Part shown: positions 48,961-61,400 of the stretch, piece by piece
Layout: every line of letters begins with the position of its first letter
How positions within the stretch are numbered: the stretch's first letter is position 1
NCBI RefSeq assembly: GCF_901709675.1
Contig: NC_051105.1
Span: 10,340,604 to 10,404,603 of the forward strand
Length of the DNA stretch: 64,000 bases
Direction of reading: 5' to 3'
DNA from: Syngnathus acus
Taxonomy: Eukaryota > Chordata > Actinopteri > Syngnathiformes > Syngnathidae
Notes under the pieces: generated by a model
Seen by the model: the letters and a program-made list of their open reading frames with translations, nothing else
Told to the model about the DNA's origin: nothing
Databases searched by the model: none
Program-made: the position numbers and the translations under genes

Positions 48961-50427
48961 GAAAGTACATCTAGTGACTCGCATGGTCATCCACGGCTCA
49001 TTTAAGAGATTAATACACAGGCGGGCCAAACAGTACACTGAAGGTCAGTAAGCAAAACATCACAAGGCGACTATGTGATGGACTGACTTGACTTTGTGGT
49101 TTCTTTATGTTCCATCCACAGCGGGCAGTTCCGAAAGCAGCTCAATTTCGTCTCTCAACACATAATTCAAAGATGTCAAACTTGGTTTCCTTTACAGTGT
49201 TTTGGATTTGCTTGTCAGAGCTTCAAAGATTATCTTAAAAAGGGTCCGTTTAGTGGTGAAAGGGGACCGGGTCGGTGCCCCGCTAGCCACGTGGAATGCG
49301 GCTATCTAAGGAACACAAAAGAAGAGGGAACATGATAAGAGAAGCAGGCAAATTCTCTCCTGGGAATTTGCCAGCTATAAGATGCCGCTGCTCCACACAG
49401 GTATCGTATTTAGCGGGTCCGTTGGTACGACTGGGCTCCGGTCCAAAGTCCCGACTACTGTCTACAGAAATGCCGGAGGCGCCTAGAAGGCAAAATACCG
49501 CAGGTGAAACCAAATATTGTAGTCTAGCTCAATATTGTTGCTTCCATTCACACAATATTAAGTCTCGCCGGTGGAATCGTAGTCATCGCTCGCATGATTA
49601 AACATGATTGGAGGAGGGGGGAGGGCATGAAATAAATATGAAAGCGTGAATCTGCCTGGGAACTTCACACACAAATCCACCTCCCATATTTTCACACTGA
49701 TGCGCTATAATAGACAGTTTGTGATGATCAAAAAATATCTGCAGTCTTAAAAGAAAATGGAAAAACTCAGTCAATAAAACATAGGTGAGGCAGTCATAGG
49801 TACAATTGGACAAAATTGGAAAAACTACCCGCAATGCTTGGTAAATGGGAACTCGTGAGATGAGGCCACTTGTGTTCATGAGTGGGTTCAATCAAGCTGC
49901 GTTACAGATGTGAAGAGTTCCAAGGTTTTGTCTTAGTACAAGTGGAAGGGGGGGGGGGGATAAAATTGACCTAGCAGTCCTTATTTAGCGACAATGTGCT
50001 AATAAAGTATGACGGGTATTTCCCGGTGATCTACACAAGCTGGATTGTTAAAGGGACGCAAAGGTTTTCAATTGAACACCATAATAATCGTTAGCGCATG
50101 GAGGCACTCCACAATAGTGGCGATTAGAAGTTGCATTAGCCATAAGAGGGTTGCGGAACAAAGTGACATTTTTAGCAGCTACATTAGCAAGCTGGGAAAT
50201 GCATAGTAAGAACATGGACAGTAGCAGAATATTTTGGAAACTGAAAATGATAAAGGTACATTTGAAAAAATATTTTTGAACATTTGGTAGTTACAATCAG
50301 AAAACAATCTCTAGCTTTTAGCTGCGGAAATTGGTATTGAAAAATGTTTAAGCTCGCTCAATCCTAAATGAAGGTAAACTAGTATCAGTGAAGAAATGCG
50401 CAATACAAAGCAACTACAAATCCCATT

Positions 50428-50433
50428 TTTATT
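50428..50433 (-). terminator. Candidate poly(A) signal of hat1
   Basis: TTTATT on + reads AATAAA on -, about 310 bp past the hat1 stop. Confidence 0.45.
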
Positions 50434-50740
50434 GAAGTGCTGCAAAACAGCGGGACAAATGGCAAGTGTTCAAGATCTACAAATATGACTGGTCTTGCAA
50501 ATGTGGGACAAAGACGCCGCCACCGAGCCGCACGAATCCTCCAGTGTACCAACACAAGCTGGCAGACAAAATGGCTGCTCTCCACCGCGAGCCACAACTC
50601 GGCTACTGTAAAAACACTCTGCAATTAGAACGGTGATTGGATTGAACGTCTCGGCGAGCGTCTCCTCTTGCTTGCGGTGAGAGTTCATGAGGGGGTTTCT
50701 GTACACGCCGTCGAGAGGGTGGACTCTTGGTCTCTCCTAA

Positions 50741-52794
50741 TCAGGCCTGTGACGCCAGCCTCTCGATGATTCTCCGGTAGTCTTCCAAAACCAGCTGGTA
50801 GCTCTTCTCCAGCTCCTTGTGTTGCATCTGAGTGTCCATCTGACCCAAATGAGAGACCACCTCCTCGAGCCGCAGGCACTTTGTCATCTTTGTTAGCTCC
50901 CTTTGATTCTTCTGCTCGACAGAAATAAACATAAGCGGCCGTGTCGGTGAAAACAAAAATGGAGCGAGGGAATGATTTGTGACCTCTAGTGGCATTATTT
51001 TAAATTTGCAAGATAAAAAAAAAAAAAGTTTACCGGGTTAGAGGGAATTATCTGCCATTCTCCTTCAAATTCTTCTTGTTACCCATGTTGACGCATCATA
51101 TATGCACTTTGTGTACTCGGTCGAAAAGTAGTAAATTTCTCTTTTCTTTTTCCATTTTCAAGTTTACACGGGTTTCTACATGATGGACCTGGACCTTGAT
51201 TTCTGGGTCGAATGGTAACAGTCAATTTAGACCCCAGGTTTCATTAAAAATATACATAAATAAATAAATAAAAACAAAATACTGATTGTTCAACCCAGAT
51301 GATGAAATGCACACTAACTTGGCAACACAAAATCCAAATTACCTTTTGATGAATGACATTAAAAACCGTGACGACAATGAAATTCCACTGGCACGAAGAC
51401 AAAGTCGTGTTAAAACAAGCTCTCGTAGAGCAGAGCTATAAATCTCTGACAAAGCGGCGGCATCTAACATTTGGCTAAGTACATGCAAACTCTCTCCTCG
51501 AGGAAAAAAAAACCTGGCAGCATCTGGCCACCAGATCCCTACTTGCCAAATTACCCCGTGGGACCTTTTCCACGTTCTACTCGGGCTCTTTGGAGGTGGG
51601 GTTACTCCGCTGAACAAAATGTTTGATGGTTGTTATGCAAAGCAACTGCTACAAGGAAACGTCACACGAAAACAGGATGCCGGGGGTGATGTTAGGGCGC
51701 TTGTTGATGATTATTCAGTTGTGCTGACAGCTTGCCAAGTAAAACGTGACAAAAAAAAATTCTAATTGCAGTTGCCCTGATGATGACTGTAACTCACCCT
51801 GTAAGGTCCAAACAGCCTCTTCTTCACCGCCAGGCGGTACGCTCTGGATTTCTCTTCATCACTCATGTCAGTCACTCTCAGACGCAAGATCTCGTACACT
51901 CTTCTCGCGTGTTTCTGTGGAGGTAATGTTGATTTAAGAAGTTGAAGTCAACGCTTACTTATGGATTAAACGAGTTAGCCAAAGACTGCTTTTTTGTTTT
52001 GTGTAACAACAAACACACATTTTTAACTTCTTTGTTCATCCTTTCAATTCTCAAGAATACTGAAAATGTACAATATAGGACATTAAAATATATTGAAAGA
52101 AAAATTACAAAGGCTGTTATAAAAAACAGTGCTTCAACAAATAATTGCGGCCCCCGTCTTGAGAAAAGAACTGACTGCACAAATGTGACAAGACGTCAGA
52201 AGCATCTGCTAATCGTTGGTTCGATATTTTGCTGTTGACATTCTCCGACATTCATCACGGTGAGGAAATGACCAAGAAATTATTGACGGGGCACCTTGTT
52301 GATTTTCAGTTTCATTCGTGCCTCTTCCACCATTTCGTCTGACAGGCCTTGGTGCAGTTTATCCTCGGCAAAGGACGGCAGGCCCTGACAAAGCTTGACC
52401 AGCACGTAATCCCTCAGCTTCACGTAGCTCTCGGAAGGATCTTCAGCTGAAAACACAAAAAGGGAAAATCTCTCGAGTTGGTTTCTAAGATGGTGAACAG
52501 GAATCATCTGCCGCATTTGATGGCGTCGGGCCACATTCCAAAGTCCTCTTCCAACGCCTCTTTAGTATTCATCCCGTCCTCTGCTGCGCGGCCATGTCAA
52601 CAACTTAGATCGAATAAATTTCAATAAAGCCTCAGCAGGCCAGTTTTCATGCCAGCTCACCAAATTAACTTTCCCCACAGGATTCAGTCACAGCACTGAC
52701 AAATCAATTCAAGCGTTTGTGAGTGACGCACAACGTTTCATTCCCAATAAAATGAAATTTTCGATGTACAATGCAAAAGCGCTTTTGCAGGGTC

Positions 52795-52829
<35 letters not shown>

Positions 52830-55800
52830 GAAAGGTATTGCACCCACAATTTGTGTATCTTGCGATTCCTCACCTGTGATGTCGAGCACTTTTGGAATGT
52901 TGGAATAAAATCTGTGCACTGCCTCCAACAGTTGCGCTCCGTGGCCTTCTCCTTGGAACGGAGTCAGTATCAGCATTTGGCTGTTTTGTGGAAATGGAAA
53001 AACAAACATAATAATTATAAAATACTTCAATAAAACTTTTTCAAATTTTTTTTGTAGCCGGGCAGTTACAAAAACTGAGTCTCTTTGATCCATCAGCACA
53101 ATTAATTCAGTCACATCAAATGCTTATTTCTAAAGTTGTTTTCAGACACAAATCACCCTGGTTTCATTACAAAACCAACGATTGGTGATCTAAGCCAGTA
53201 ATTTGGCTCTTTCTTAGGGAAGGGGGGGGGGGGTGTTGGGGGGGATAAAGAAATGTGCAATTTTCCTCTTCCCTTTATCATACAAAAGAATGGGCCGGCT
53301 CATGCGGGCCCGGCAATTACCTTACACGTGGCCGGGTTTTGTCTGGATACGCGTAGTAATTATAAACTGTCATGTAGCCAATGCTTGCGTAGAGGGTCTC
53401 GCCATCTTTATTGTACTTTTCAAATCTGCAGATAACACACAAAGGCAAACAGGTCATTTACAAGCACACTTTCATGCAGTGTCCATTTTAGCTTCCATGT
53501 TCTGCACCCCCCGACACACGCACACACACACACGCACACACAGCGGCAAGTTAGAGCAGCCAGGCCGGATCGGTACACCTGCTGCAACCTGAATACATTA
53601 TGCACTTAATTGGAGTACTGCAACTTAGGGGAAGAGAAAAGCCTGAAAGAGGGACTGAGCTCCTCAAAAATCACTTCAGTCCATTTTGCCCATTGTCGGC
53701 ATTAATAGGTGCCAAGGTAAAGGAAACACTGGCAGAGGCTCTTTTTACTGTTAAGACACTGTTTCAAAAGACAACAGCATTCAATTCTGCCCGTGCCCCT
53801 AAAAAAAAAAAAAAAAAAAAAAAAATTCAAAAGAGCTTTTTGGCACAAAAGAAGCTCTTGTCTGATCACCAATTCTCCTACAGGGGGAATATAATCAAAC
53901 CGGCCGGGTAATTGGCCACAAGCGTCTCAAAAGGGGGCTTTGTTTTTCATTGACACAATAAAAGCTTTAGGATAGTTTAAGGGGGGGTGCACAAGTTTGG
54001 GGGGGGGGGGGGGGTCAATTAAAGAGATCACGCACACAAGAAAGAAGTCCCAACGATCGTCATCTGGGTCAATGAAGCTGGCCGTCTCTATGAACCACAT
54101 GAGGAAAGTCTGCAGGCGCTCGTGGTACTCTCGGAATCCTGAGCAGCTCAAGTCCGCCTGCAGTGGAGAAGATAGGAAAGGGAATATTACAAGATAAAAT
54201 GTATTATTTCGACAATAATCGAAGATAGCAAAATAAGAGCTTGCATACCTTGTGAATCTGATACGTGAGCTCTCCGGCTTCATCGTTGTGGACTGTGTAG
54301 GTGTGCAGCAAAGTACCGAAGGGTCTGAAATTAGCTTCCTTCTCTAATAGCGTGATGAAGTCATCCGTGTTGCAGGTGAACCCAGCGGGAACAATTTCAC
54401 GGATCTTGCTGTCAATATCATCGGGCTGTAACGGGAATTCAGATCATTGCAGTGAAGGACTATGAGAAGAATACATACACTTTCAATTCCATGACTGACA
54501 ATATCTTTGGAGCATTTCTCTTGGCAAGGCAGCAAGAAATGTATCAAATAGGTCTAACAACTAAAAAACAAATCCTACGTGTGCGTGCCAATGAAAAGAA
54601 AACCATTAGGCGATTAAAACTGTCAGCTGAGCAGAGGGCCCGGTGAAAAGACCACTTAAATCTGTACATTTTACTCTTCAAGTTAAACCATGAATATGTG
54701 ATGAAGTTGCCACAATAAGCCATTTCTGCCACTCACTGGGAAATTCAACCTGATGAATTGATCTCAACTTAATAAACCTTTGGCCATACATAATAGAGGC
54801 CTCTCCTCTAATCCTGCCAAGTGAACCCAATCAAATGAATTGGGCCCCGCGTTTTCAAAGGAGACAAAGGAGGGCGCTAGCCTCGGACATTTGGCTCAGC
54901 GCAACGCGCGGTTAGTTCAGCTGTGATGTTTGCATTGTATCCATTTCCACAAGGATTGACATGAGAACACTTTGCTAAGCAGCCCTTTCACACCATTTAC
55001 ATGTGTGATGGGCATTATGTCGCCGCGGAGACCCTTGCTGCTCAGCATTGAAAACAGGGAAATGAAGAAGGTCGCAGCAAAATGTACTACAAAAGGCTAA
55101 TAGAAAATACTGATGATTCCCCCCCCCCCCTTTCAGACATCAGCTAATATCAAACTGGAGGTAATGCACCTGCGGCTGAATGCCTGCCTCTCCAGCGTTG
55201 CAATTGTTCGGCGGCGTTTCGAAGAAACAAGGAGCGTGCTTGGAAGGCATTGGACAAACAAGGTTTTTTGTTCTAGCCACTCTTCCACATACTAGACACC
55301 AAATTGCACAGCCTTTCAGAATAGGTGGCTTTGTTGTTGTAGCTTAATGTACCTTCAGAACATTGTTCATGTATTTGATTGCAAAACAATAAGCACAAAG
55401 GGGGTATGTATAATCTCATTTGTGGTGTGGAGGGTTTCCTATATCGAAAAGCTGAAGCTTACATTTTTTTTGTAGTAAAACTTTCATTTATAGAGTCAAA
55501 ACAAACACACACCCATGAAGATAAGGCAAGAGAAATTCTGAAAAAAATATTTATAGGTATTTGATTAGGGACTATGTTGCAGCTGCTTGCAAGTCCTTTT
55601 TCTCACCAGCTGCAGGGCGGCCCGGCCCGACTGTCCGCATGCACTCAGATTTGGGAGACAAACACTCTTCAGACACAGCCTGAACTACTCCCCTCGCTCT
55701 CCACCCTGACACCAGCTGCACTCAAACCCTTAACGCTTAAAGTGACATCGGGGTCAACGCTGAGCACACATCGGCAGGCGGCCATCTTGAACATCATCTG

Positions 55801-57313
55801 TGGCTTCAACGTTGGCTCAATAAAAAATGAAAATCCCAATAAAAATCTTGATAGTTACAGTCATTATCAAATGAAAATATTACCAATTGATTTGAAACTG
55901 ATCCCCCCTCTTTTTTTTTTACTTGAGTCCATCACAAACTCTCAATCATAAACGATTAAATACCATTTACAGCAAGAAATGGCAGTCACTCAAATTTTGT
56001 GGAAGACTAGACCATTTTACTACACTAAATTTTATACACCCCCACTCGTCTAAACACAGCATTTCGATCAATATTTCATTTGTGGAATAAGAATTAATCA
56101 GCAAAGTCTAGCTTTTTTTTTTTTTTTTTTATCCATCTCAGGGTCGCCATTTTGCTACTTGCTGTCGACTAAAAATGACATCAGGGTTGCTTGGGGCTCA
56201 AGTAACGACCAATCATAGCTCATCTTGCGAACACCACATGACAAAACTCAGAAAACCATTTAAAAATCCCAGATCCCCTATTAAAAAAAAAAAAAAGAAA
56301 GGCGAATCTTACCTCCACGCAGTCAAACGTTTCCGTGACTTTGGAGGAATATTTGACATTATAAAGAGTGGTCAGACTTCCGGCTGTGTAAAAGAGCTGT
56401 ATCCGAAGTCCTTTGTATCCAAATGCCACCTCACTGCAAAGAATGGAATAAAATTCAAATTTACAAAAATTGCTTTTATATGGAGGTGGAGAATCTTCAT
56501 CAGCAGGTGTGGTGCTCTACATATGACTAAAAAGTACTTACTCATCTCCAAAAATCTGGTGACTGTATTCTGGGTGGAACATAATGCCATCATCATCAAC
56601 ATCCTCTGGAAAGCGAACTGAGTGAAGTAGAATGTGTTTATACTTTTGATGAATTCATTTTGAATAGAATACAGCAATAAAAAGGACATACTTAGCTTTA
56701 AGCAGACAGCTTCATTGGTGTCACACTTAAATTCAGCCAGTTTCTTTTCCATGTTGTTTGCTCCTGAGGGTACACATTGCATTCACTGTTATTACTGTTT
56801 TTCACAATATGACAATAGCATCAAATGAATAGCAGGCACGGAAATCAAAATCTAAGGCAACAAGGCAGAGCTGAGGTTTCGATTGTGGAACTAAGTATTG
56901 ATGGAGCCTGACAAGTATTCGACCTGTAAGTTACCGGGGCAACAACCTCCCTAATGACATTAGTTGAACATCACAAGATTCGGTTAACTATAAGAGGCTC
57001 ATTGACATCTTGTATTATAGTTATGCAAAACAACGACAACAACAGCTGCAGGTAAAGAACTCTGTTGCATTCCGCAACGCGGTTAAAAGCTTCACCGTGC
57101 AGCGCTGCTAAACATACAACAGATCCGATGACAGCCCGATAGCACGTTGCTAACATAGCAGGCAGGCCCCCGAAGCAAATTGTGCACATCAAAAATGTCG
57201 TCCCGCTCAAGCGTTACGGAGAACACACGTCTATCTACGTCCGGGTGGTTATAAAGGCAAGCTGATTAGAACCGGAGGCAATACAACGAAGCTGTCAGAT
57301 ACATACCCGCCAT
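50741..57313 (-). CDS. hat1: Histone acetyltransferase 1 (type B), complete, 11 exons
   Basis: Acetylates newly made histone H4 at Lys5 and Lys12 with the RbAp46/48 subunit before chromatin assembly. Exons (transcript order): 57307-57313, 56692-56763, 56542-56617, 56313-56433, 54249-54425, 54036-54157, 53321-53425, 52874-52980, 52295-52446, 51798-51914, 50741-50911. They give 408 residues with all phases consistent (human 419). Exon 1 holds only ATGGCGG. Readable landmarks: AEFKCDTNEAVCLKL, FDCVE, CSGFREYHERLQTFLMWFIE (histone-binding region) and the GNAT acetyl-CoA motif LTPFQGEGHGAQLLE (about 232-246). ESYVKLRDYVLVKLCQ follows, and the protein ends DYRRIIERLASQA. Divergent from slc25a12, as in human. 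Introns 4, 6 and 10 carry non-coding blocks that may belong to dlx regulation. Confidence 0.97.
54426..56312 (-). other. hat1: hat1 intron 4
   Basis: A 1.9 kb intron. The stretch 54770-55060 is non-repetitive with GAATTGGGCC, CATTTCCACAAGG and TTTACATGTGTG motifs and looks like a conserved element. 55560-55800 is C-rich and unassigned. T and C runs occur near 55120 and 56111. Confidence 0.5.
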
Positions 57314-58476
57314 TTCTGCTCAATGTTTTGGGAAGTGTGTTGTCCTAAAAGACCGCGCAATCATAAGGACTTCCGTCGTTACGTATTTCCGGGGAAAGCG
57401 GATGTCATTTCGTTGCTTTATTTTCCCCCAGCGTATTTTGTGTTGGCATTTTTAAATAATACATTCCTTCCTTCTACATATTCGTCAATATTTTCCCGGT
57501 TTGAAAAAAAATAACCTTTTCAATTCATTAGAATTAAAACGTAATTTGTATAATTATTGTAAGTGTAACCACTAATATTCATACATGATTAAAACGTGGT
57601 AAATTGACCGAATTCTTGCTTTCTTTCTTCAAAAATATTCAGGTTATAAATGTGAGATCTGGACGTGCGTGTGTATGTTCAAATCAAGCAAATTCAACAA
57701 AATATCTGAATGATTTGCAGGTAAACCCAGATTTACAAATTTGGGCCAATCAGTGCAGCCCATAGTTCAATCCGATGATGGGCAAATTGTATTTCGCTGT
57801 TTTGTTGCATGTAAATGGAATAAACTGCAAGTAGACGTGAAGTCAGTCAGAGTGTAAATGTTTTTAAATCTAGATTTAAAAAAAAACATGCTCCCACCCC
57901 ACAACTTTGATTAAGCAGTAATTCTATAACTCTACATGTTTTCTTTGCTTTTGATTGGTCAGCTGTTTTGTTTGCAATGCTTGCAGGTGTGCCTTTATTG
58001 ATGTGAAGCACACATTGAGTTGCCTCGTGTATAAAATGTTTATTCAAATAGGTACAACTTGCCTTAAAATGACAAGTACTGTATGCAACATGCATACGTA
58101 GCCCCACTCGAGAAGCATCATCCCTGCTGTCGAACCAAAACCTACTGGGAAGAGGATAGTAATCAAAACAACTGTGACGTCACCTTCTGTACATTTGCTT
58201 CAACATTGTAGCTCTGACTTGGGACTTCTCGCGTGCTGTACGTTCGATTTGCGACGACTTGTGTTTTCCGAGCTTCTTGCGTTTTGTAAGCATTCGTTCA
58301 GGCACACGCCTCGTTTGAACCCAACAAACAGGAAATGTGAGCACATCAAGCCCCAATAGTTCACTCTCATTGTCCCGAACTGAACCATCACATGATTTGC
58401 ATATTGTGAGTACTGTACTGTACTGTATCCATTCGGCGCCTGCGCTACTTCCTTAAAGCCGACGTCACACCCCAGC
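57314..58476. promoter_or_regulatory. Divergent hat1 / slc25a12 intergenic promoter region
   Basis: Head-to-head gap of 1.16 kb. The hat1-side 57314-57420 and slc25a12-side 58400-58476 segments are the likely 5' UTR/core promoters. The middle is AT-rich and shows no gene. No TATA box is obvious. Confidence 0.55.
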
Positions 58477-61400
58477 ATGGCGGTCAAGGTGACTCCGTCA
58501 CTACTTCTTGTCACATATTAACTTTAAAAGATGCTTGAGCGAGCGTGTGTATTCCGCTGTCGTCCACGGGGGCTGTGGAGCGTTCAGGGCGTGTGTCAGA
58601 AATGTGGCGGACCCCCTTCAAATGCGACTTTGCTCCGGCGCGAAGCATCGCGGCCGCTGCCGCCGCCCGCCTCCAGCAGACGTCTTGACGCGGCTGTCAT
58701 TTTTACTCCCAAGTCGAAATTTCGTCGCTTAGTCCGGCTAGCTCTCGCCTGGAGGGTTGCGTTGGCACTGCGGGGATGTTTTGAATCGGTTACGCCGTGT
58801 CGGCTTCGCTAAAATCCGAGCTAATCATTGGGGCAAAAAGTTCATGAATGAGCCAGCCAACCGGTTGAACCACTTGAAGATGCAGCACGATAATGGCTGA
58901 AAATGGGCTTGTGTGTTACAGGTGCAAATGACAAAAAGAGCCGACCCCCATGAGTTAAAGGCAGTTTTTCTCAAGGTAAGACCGTTTTTTGTGGTTTGCT
59001 GAAGCTGCATACTATCTTCTGTGATGTGGGGCACATAGTTTGCTTAAATGTCAGCTACATGCTTTGACTAATTTTGAAACTCTTTCAACAATGTTTGAAT
59101 ACATGTTCAATTGAAAAGCATTGTCGTTTGCTGTCAAACCAGTTTCAAGTCTAACATCACTGATGTCATTTGAGTTGACTATAATTAATTTATACCACAG
59201 GTGTCAAACTCAAGGCCCGGGGGCCAGATACGGCCCGCCACATCATTTTATTTGGCCCGCGAAGACAAATTGTGCATCAAATTTGTGTGTCATTACTAGA
59301 ATTGCAAATTGTCTTCACTTTTAATCATATATTTTTTTTTATATTTGACCAGTTTTTACTCATCTGATTAGAAAACAAGTTATTTGTCAGTTTGTTTTGT
59401 AGCTTTGACTGTATATAATATGAGGTGCTCATACATTGATTTGGGTTGACAGTCATAATGGCCCTCCGAAAGAAGCTATGACAACAATGCGGCCCGTGAA
59501 AAAAATGAGTTTGACACCCCTGATTTATACCGTGGCAGAAATTGTGAAATTGCTTTAATCTATTCAAGCAGCAATCAATCGAAGAAAGAATAGTTACACT
59601 GTATGAACATAACTAGAGAGGACATCGACAATTAAAGGGTTTAATAAACTGTAATTACCTTTAAGAGGTATGGCCAAGTAAATAGAATTTTCCCCTAATC
59701 TGATTGGCTGTATTGGATTACATTGAATATTTTTGGGGAGCGCTAGAGGCTCAAATGGAAATGCCATTAAACCATATTAATGTCATTTGCATTCTTTCTG
59801 CCGGAAAGATGATTTGAGCTCTGACTGTAAAGCTGAAGGTGAATTGAGGTGAGCTGAAGGTGGATTGAGAGTCTTTCCTAAAATGATTGTTTAATTTGAA
59901 ATCTGAAGTCATATAAAACTGTGGCATGCAAAAATGTAGGTCAACAAAGGGATTTGATGGCAAAACATAATATCTGTTAAAAGTGAATAAAAATGGCAAA
60001 TTTCTATCATAAATTTGAAAGAACAAACCTTTGTCGATAGAAAGGAAGTAGACACATTTTATTTGCTTTAGTGGGCCACATAAATCGATACAGCGGGCCT
60101 TGATTTTTAACACGTTTGTTAGTATGTCTGCTTGATACGCAAACACATACACAGCAGTTTTGGAGTGTGAACTTCCTAAAAGTCTCAACAAGGTCTTCAC
60201 TCTGCTATAAGAGGCCTGCCTGTGTAATTTGTGATGCACATTCAGGTGGAAGAGTTAATTACCGCCAGCTCTTTCTGACTGCCTGTATAATTTGATTAAG
60301 AACTACTCGAGGCCTACTGTGCAGCTGAATAGAAACACAATCATAAAGCGATGAATAAAAAAAAGGCAGCGCCGCAATAAATTGCCGGGAATGAATATTT
60401 TCACTTGATGCGTTAATTCGTTGCACTGAAATCGATGGGAGCAATGAAAACACTTGGCGTGAAGCGCTCCACCCTGGCTGTTTCTGTTTATCTTCCAGCC
60501 CTCTCTGTCTTTCTTGGCTCCGCTTTGCAATCCGGGAGTCTTTTTGCCGTGCCAGTTCATGCGGTGCTTGTGTTCCCTCCGCTATCTCTGCTCCAAATTG
60601 AAACCCAACTCCGCGTCTAAAATGGACTGGAAGTCTTAAGAGGGTGTTCGTGGTCTTAAGTTTAGAACAGTGCAGTGCTGGCGTATTTTTGCTTCAGAGT
60701 GTTGAAGGACAACATGGCCGTAACGCTAATGCCCCATGTTGAGGGTTTTATTCAATAAACATTTTCATCTGCTAATCAAGTCCTGCTCTCTTAGTTCCTC
60801 TCAATCTTTCATTTTGGTCTTCTAAAGAAACATTGGGCAAATGGATGCCTGGCCCTTTTTTGTTCCAACCTGACTATGACATAGAACACCAAGACATGTG
60901 AAGACATGCTATGGGATTCTACAAGAACTTGCAACCCCTGATATGGATCCAATCATTTTCTTTATTGCTTATCCCGACTTATCCTCTGCAAAGGAAGGCC
61001 AACCTTTGCTGTCAAATTTAGCAAAGCCCACGTAGGAATGCACTCCAGAACCTCCTCCGAATTCCTTCAGCAAAGCCTTCGAATCCTGCGCAGTGCTGCT
61101 AAACATACAAGTTTATTTTGTCAACAGACATCTCAATTCCGCATCCTCAAGCTTTCCGCATGCAAAAACGGCAAACAATCAATACGCTGGAAAACGTCAT
61201 TTGTAGCCTGACCCAAACATGAACTATCGGCACCGTAGACATACAGTCGATTGTATTTTTAGAAATCAAACAGCTGATCCCTTGACCTTTAAATGTTTTG
61301 TGGCTTGACTAACTCGGTCACACTCTGGTAAGGACAAATGAGCACAAATCACTCACCCTTTTTATAAAAAAAAAAAAAAGAATGAAAACAAACCGCTTTA

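Larger units (their letters stand above)
39261..50740. other. Gene-free interval upstream of dlx1a, before the hat1 3' end
   Basis: About 11.5 kb without a recognisable coding exon. It is punctuated by non-repetitive AT-core blocks listed separately (40160-40580, 41840-42010, 42080-42440, 43870-44200, 47260-47480, 48700-48960) and by simple repeats: C run 45770-45787, A run 46664-46683, TG run 47053-47071, T run 47752-47764. The part next to 50740 is the hat1 3' UTR, with AATAAA on the - strand at 50428-50433. Confidence 0.7.

Noticed and set aside
56175-56621. 148-codon + strand frame
   Set aside because: Runs antisense across hat1 exons 3 and 4, whose - strand reading is unambiguous.
58508-58812. 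Arg/Cys-rich frames just after slc25a12 exon 1
   Set aside because: They begin inside intron 1 in a GC-rich segment; exon 1 splices at 58488 into VQMTKR at 58922.
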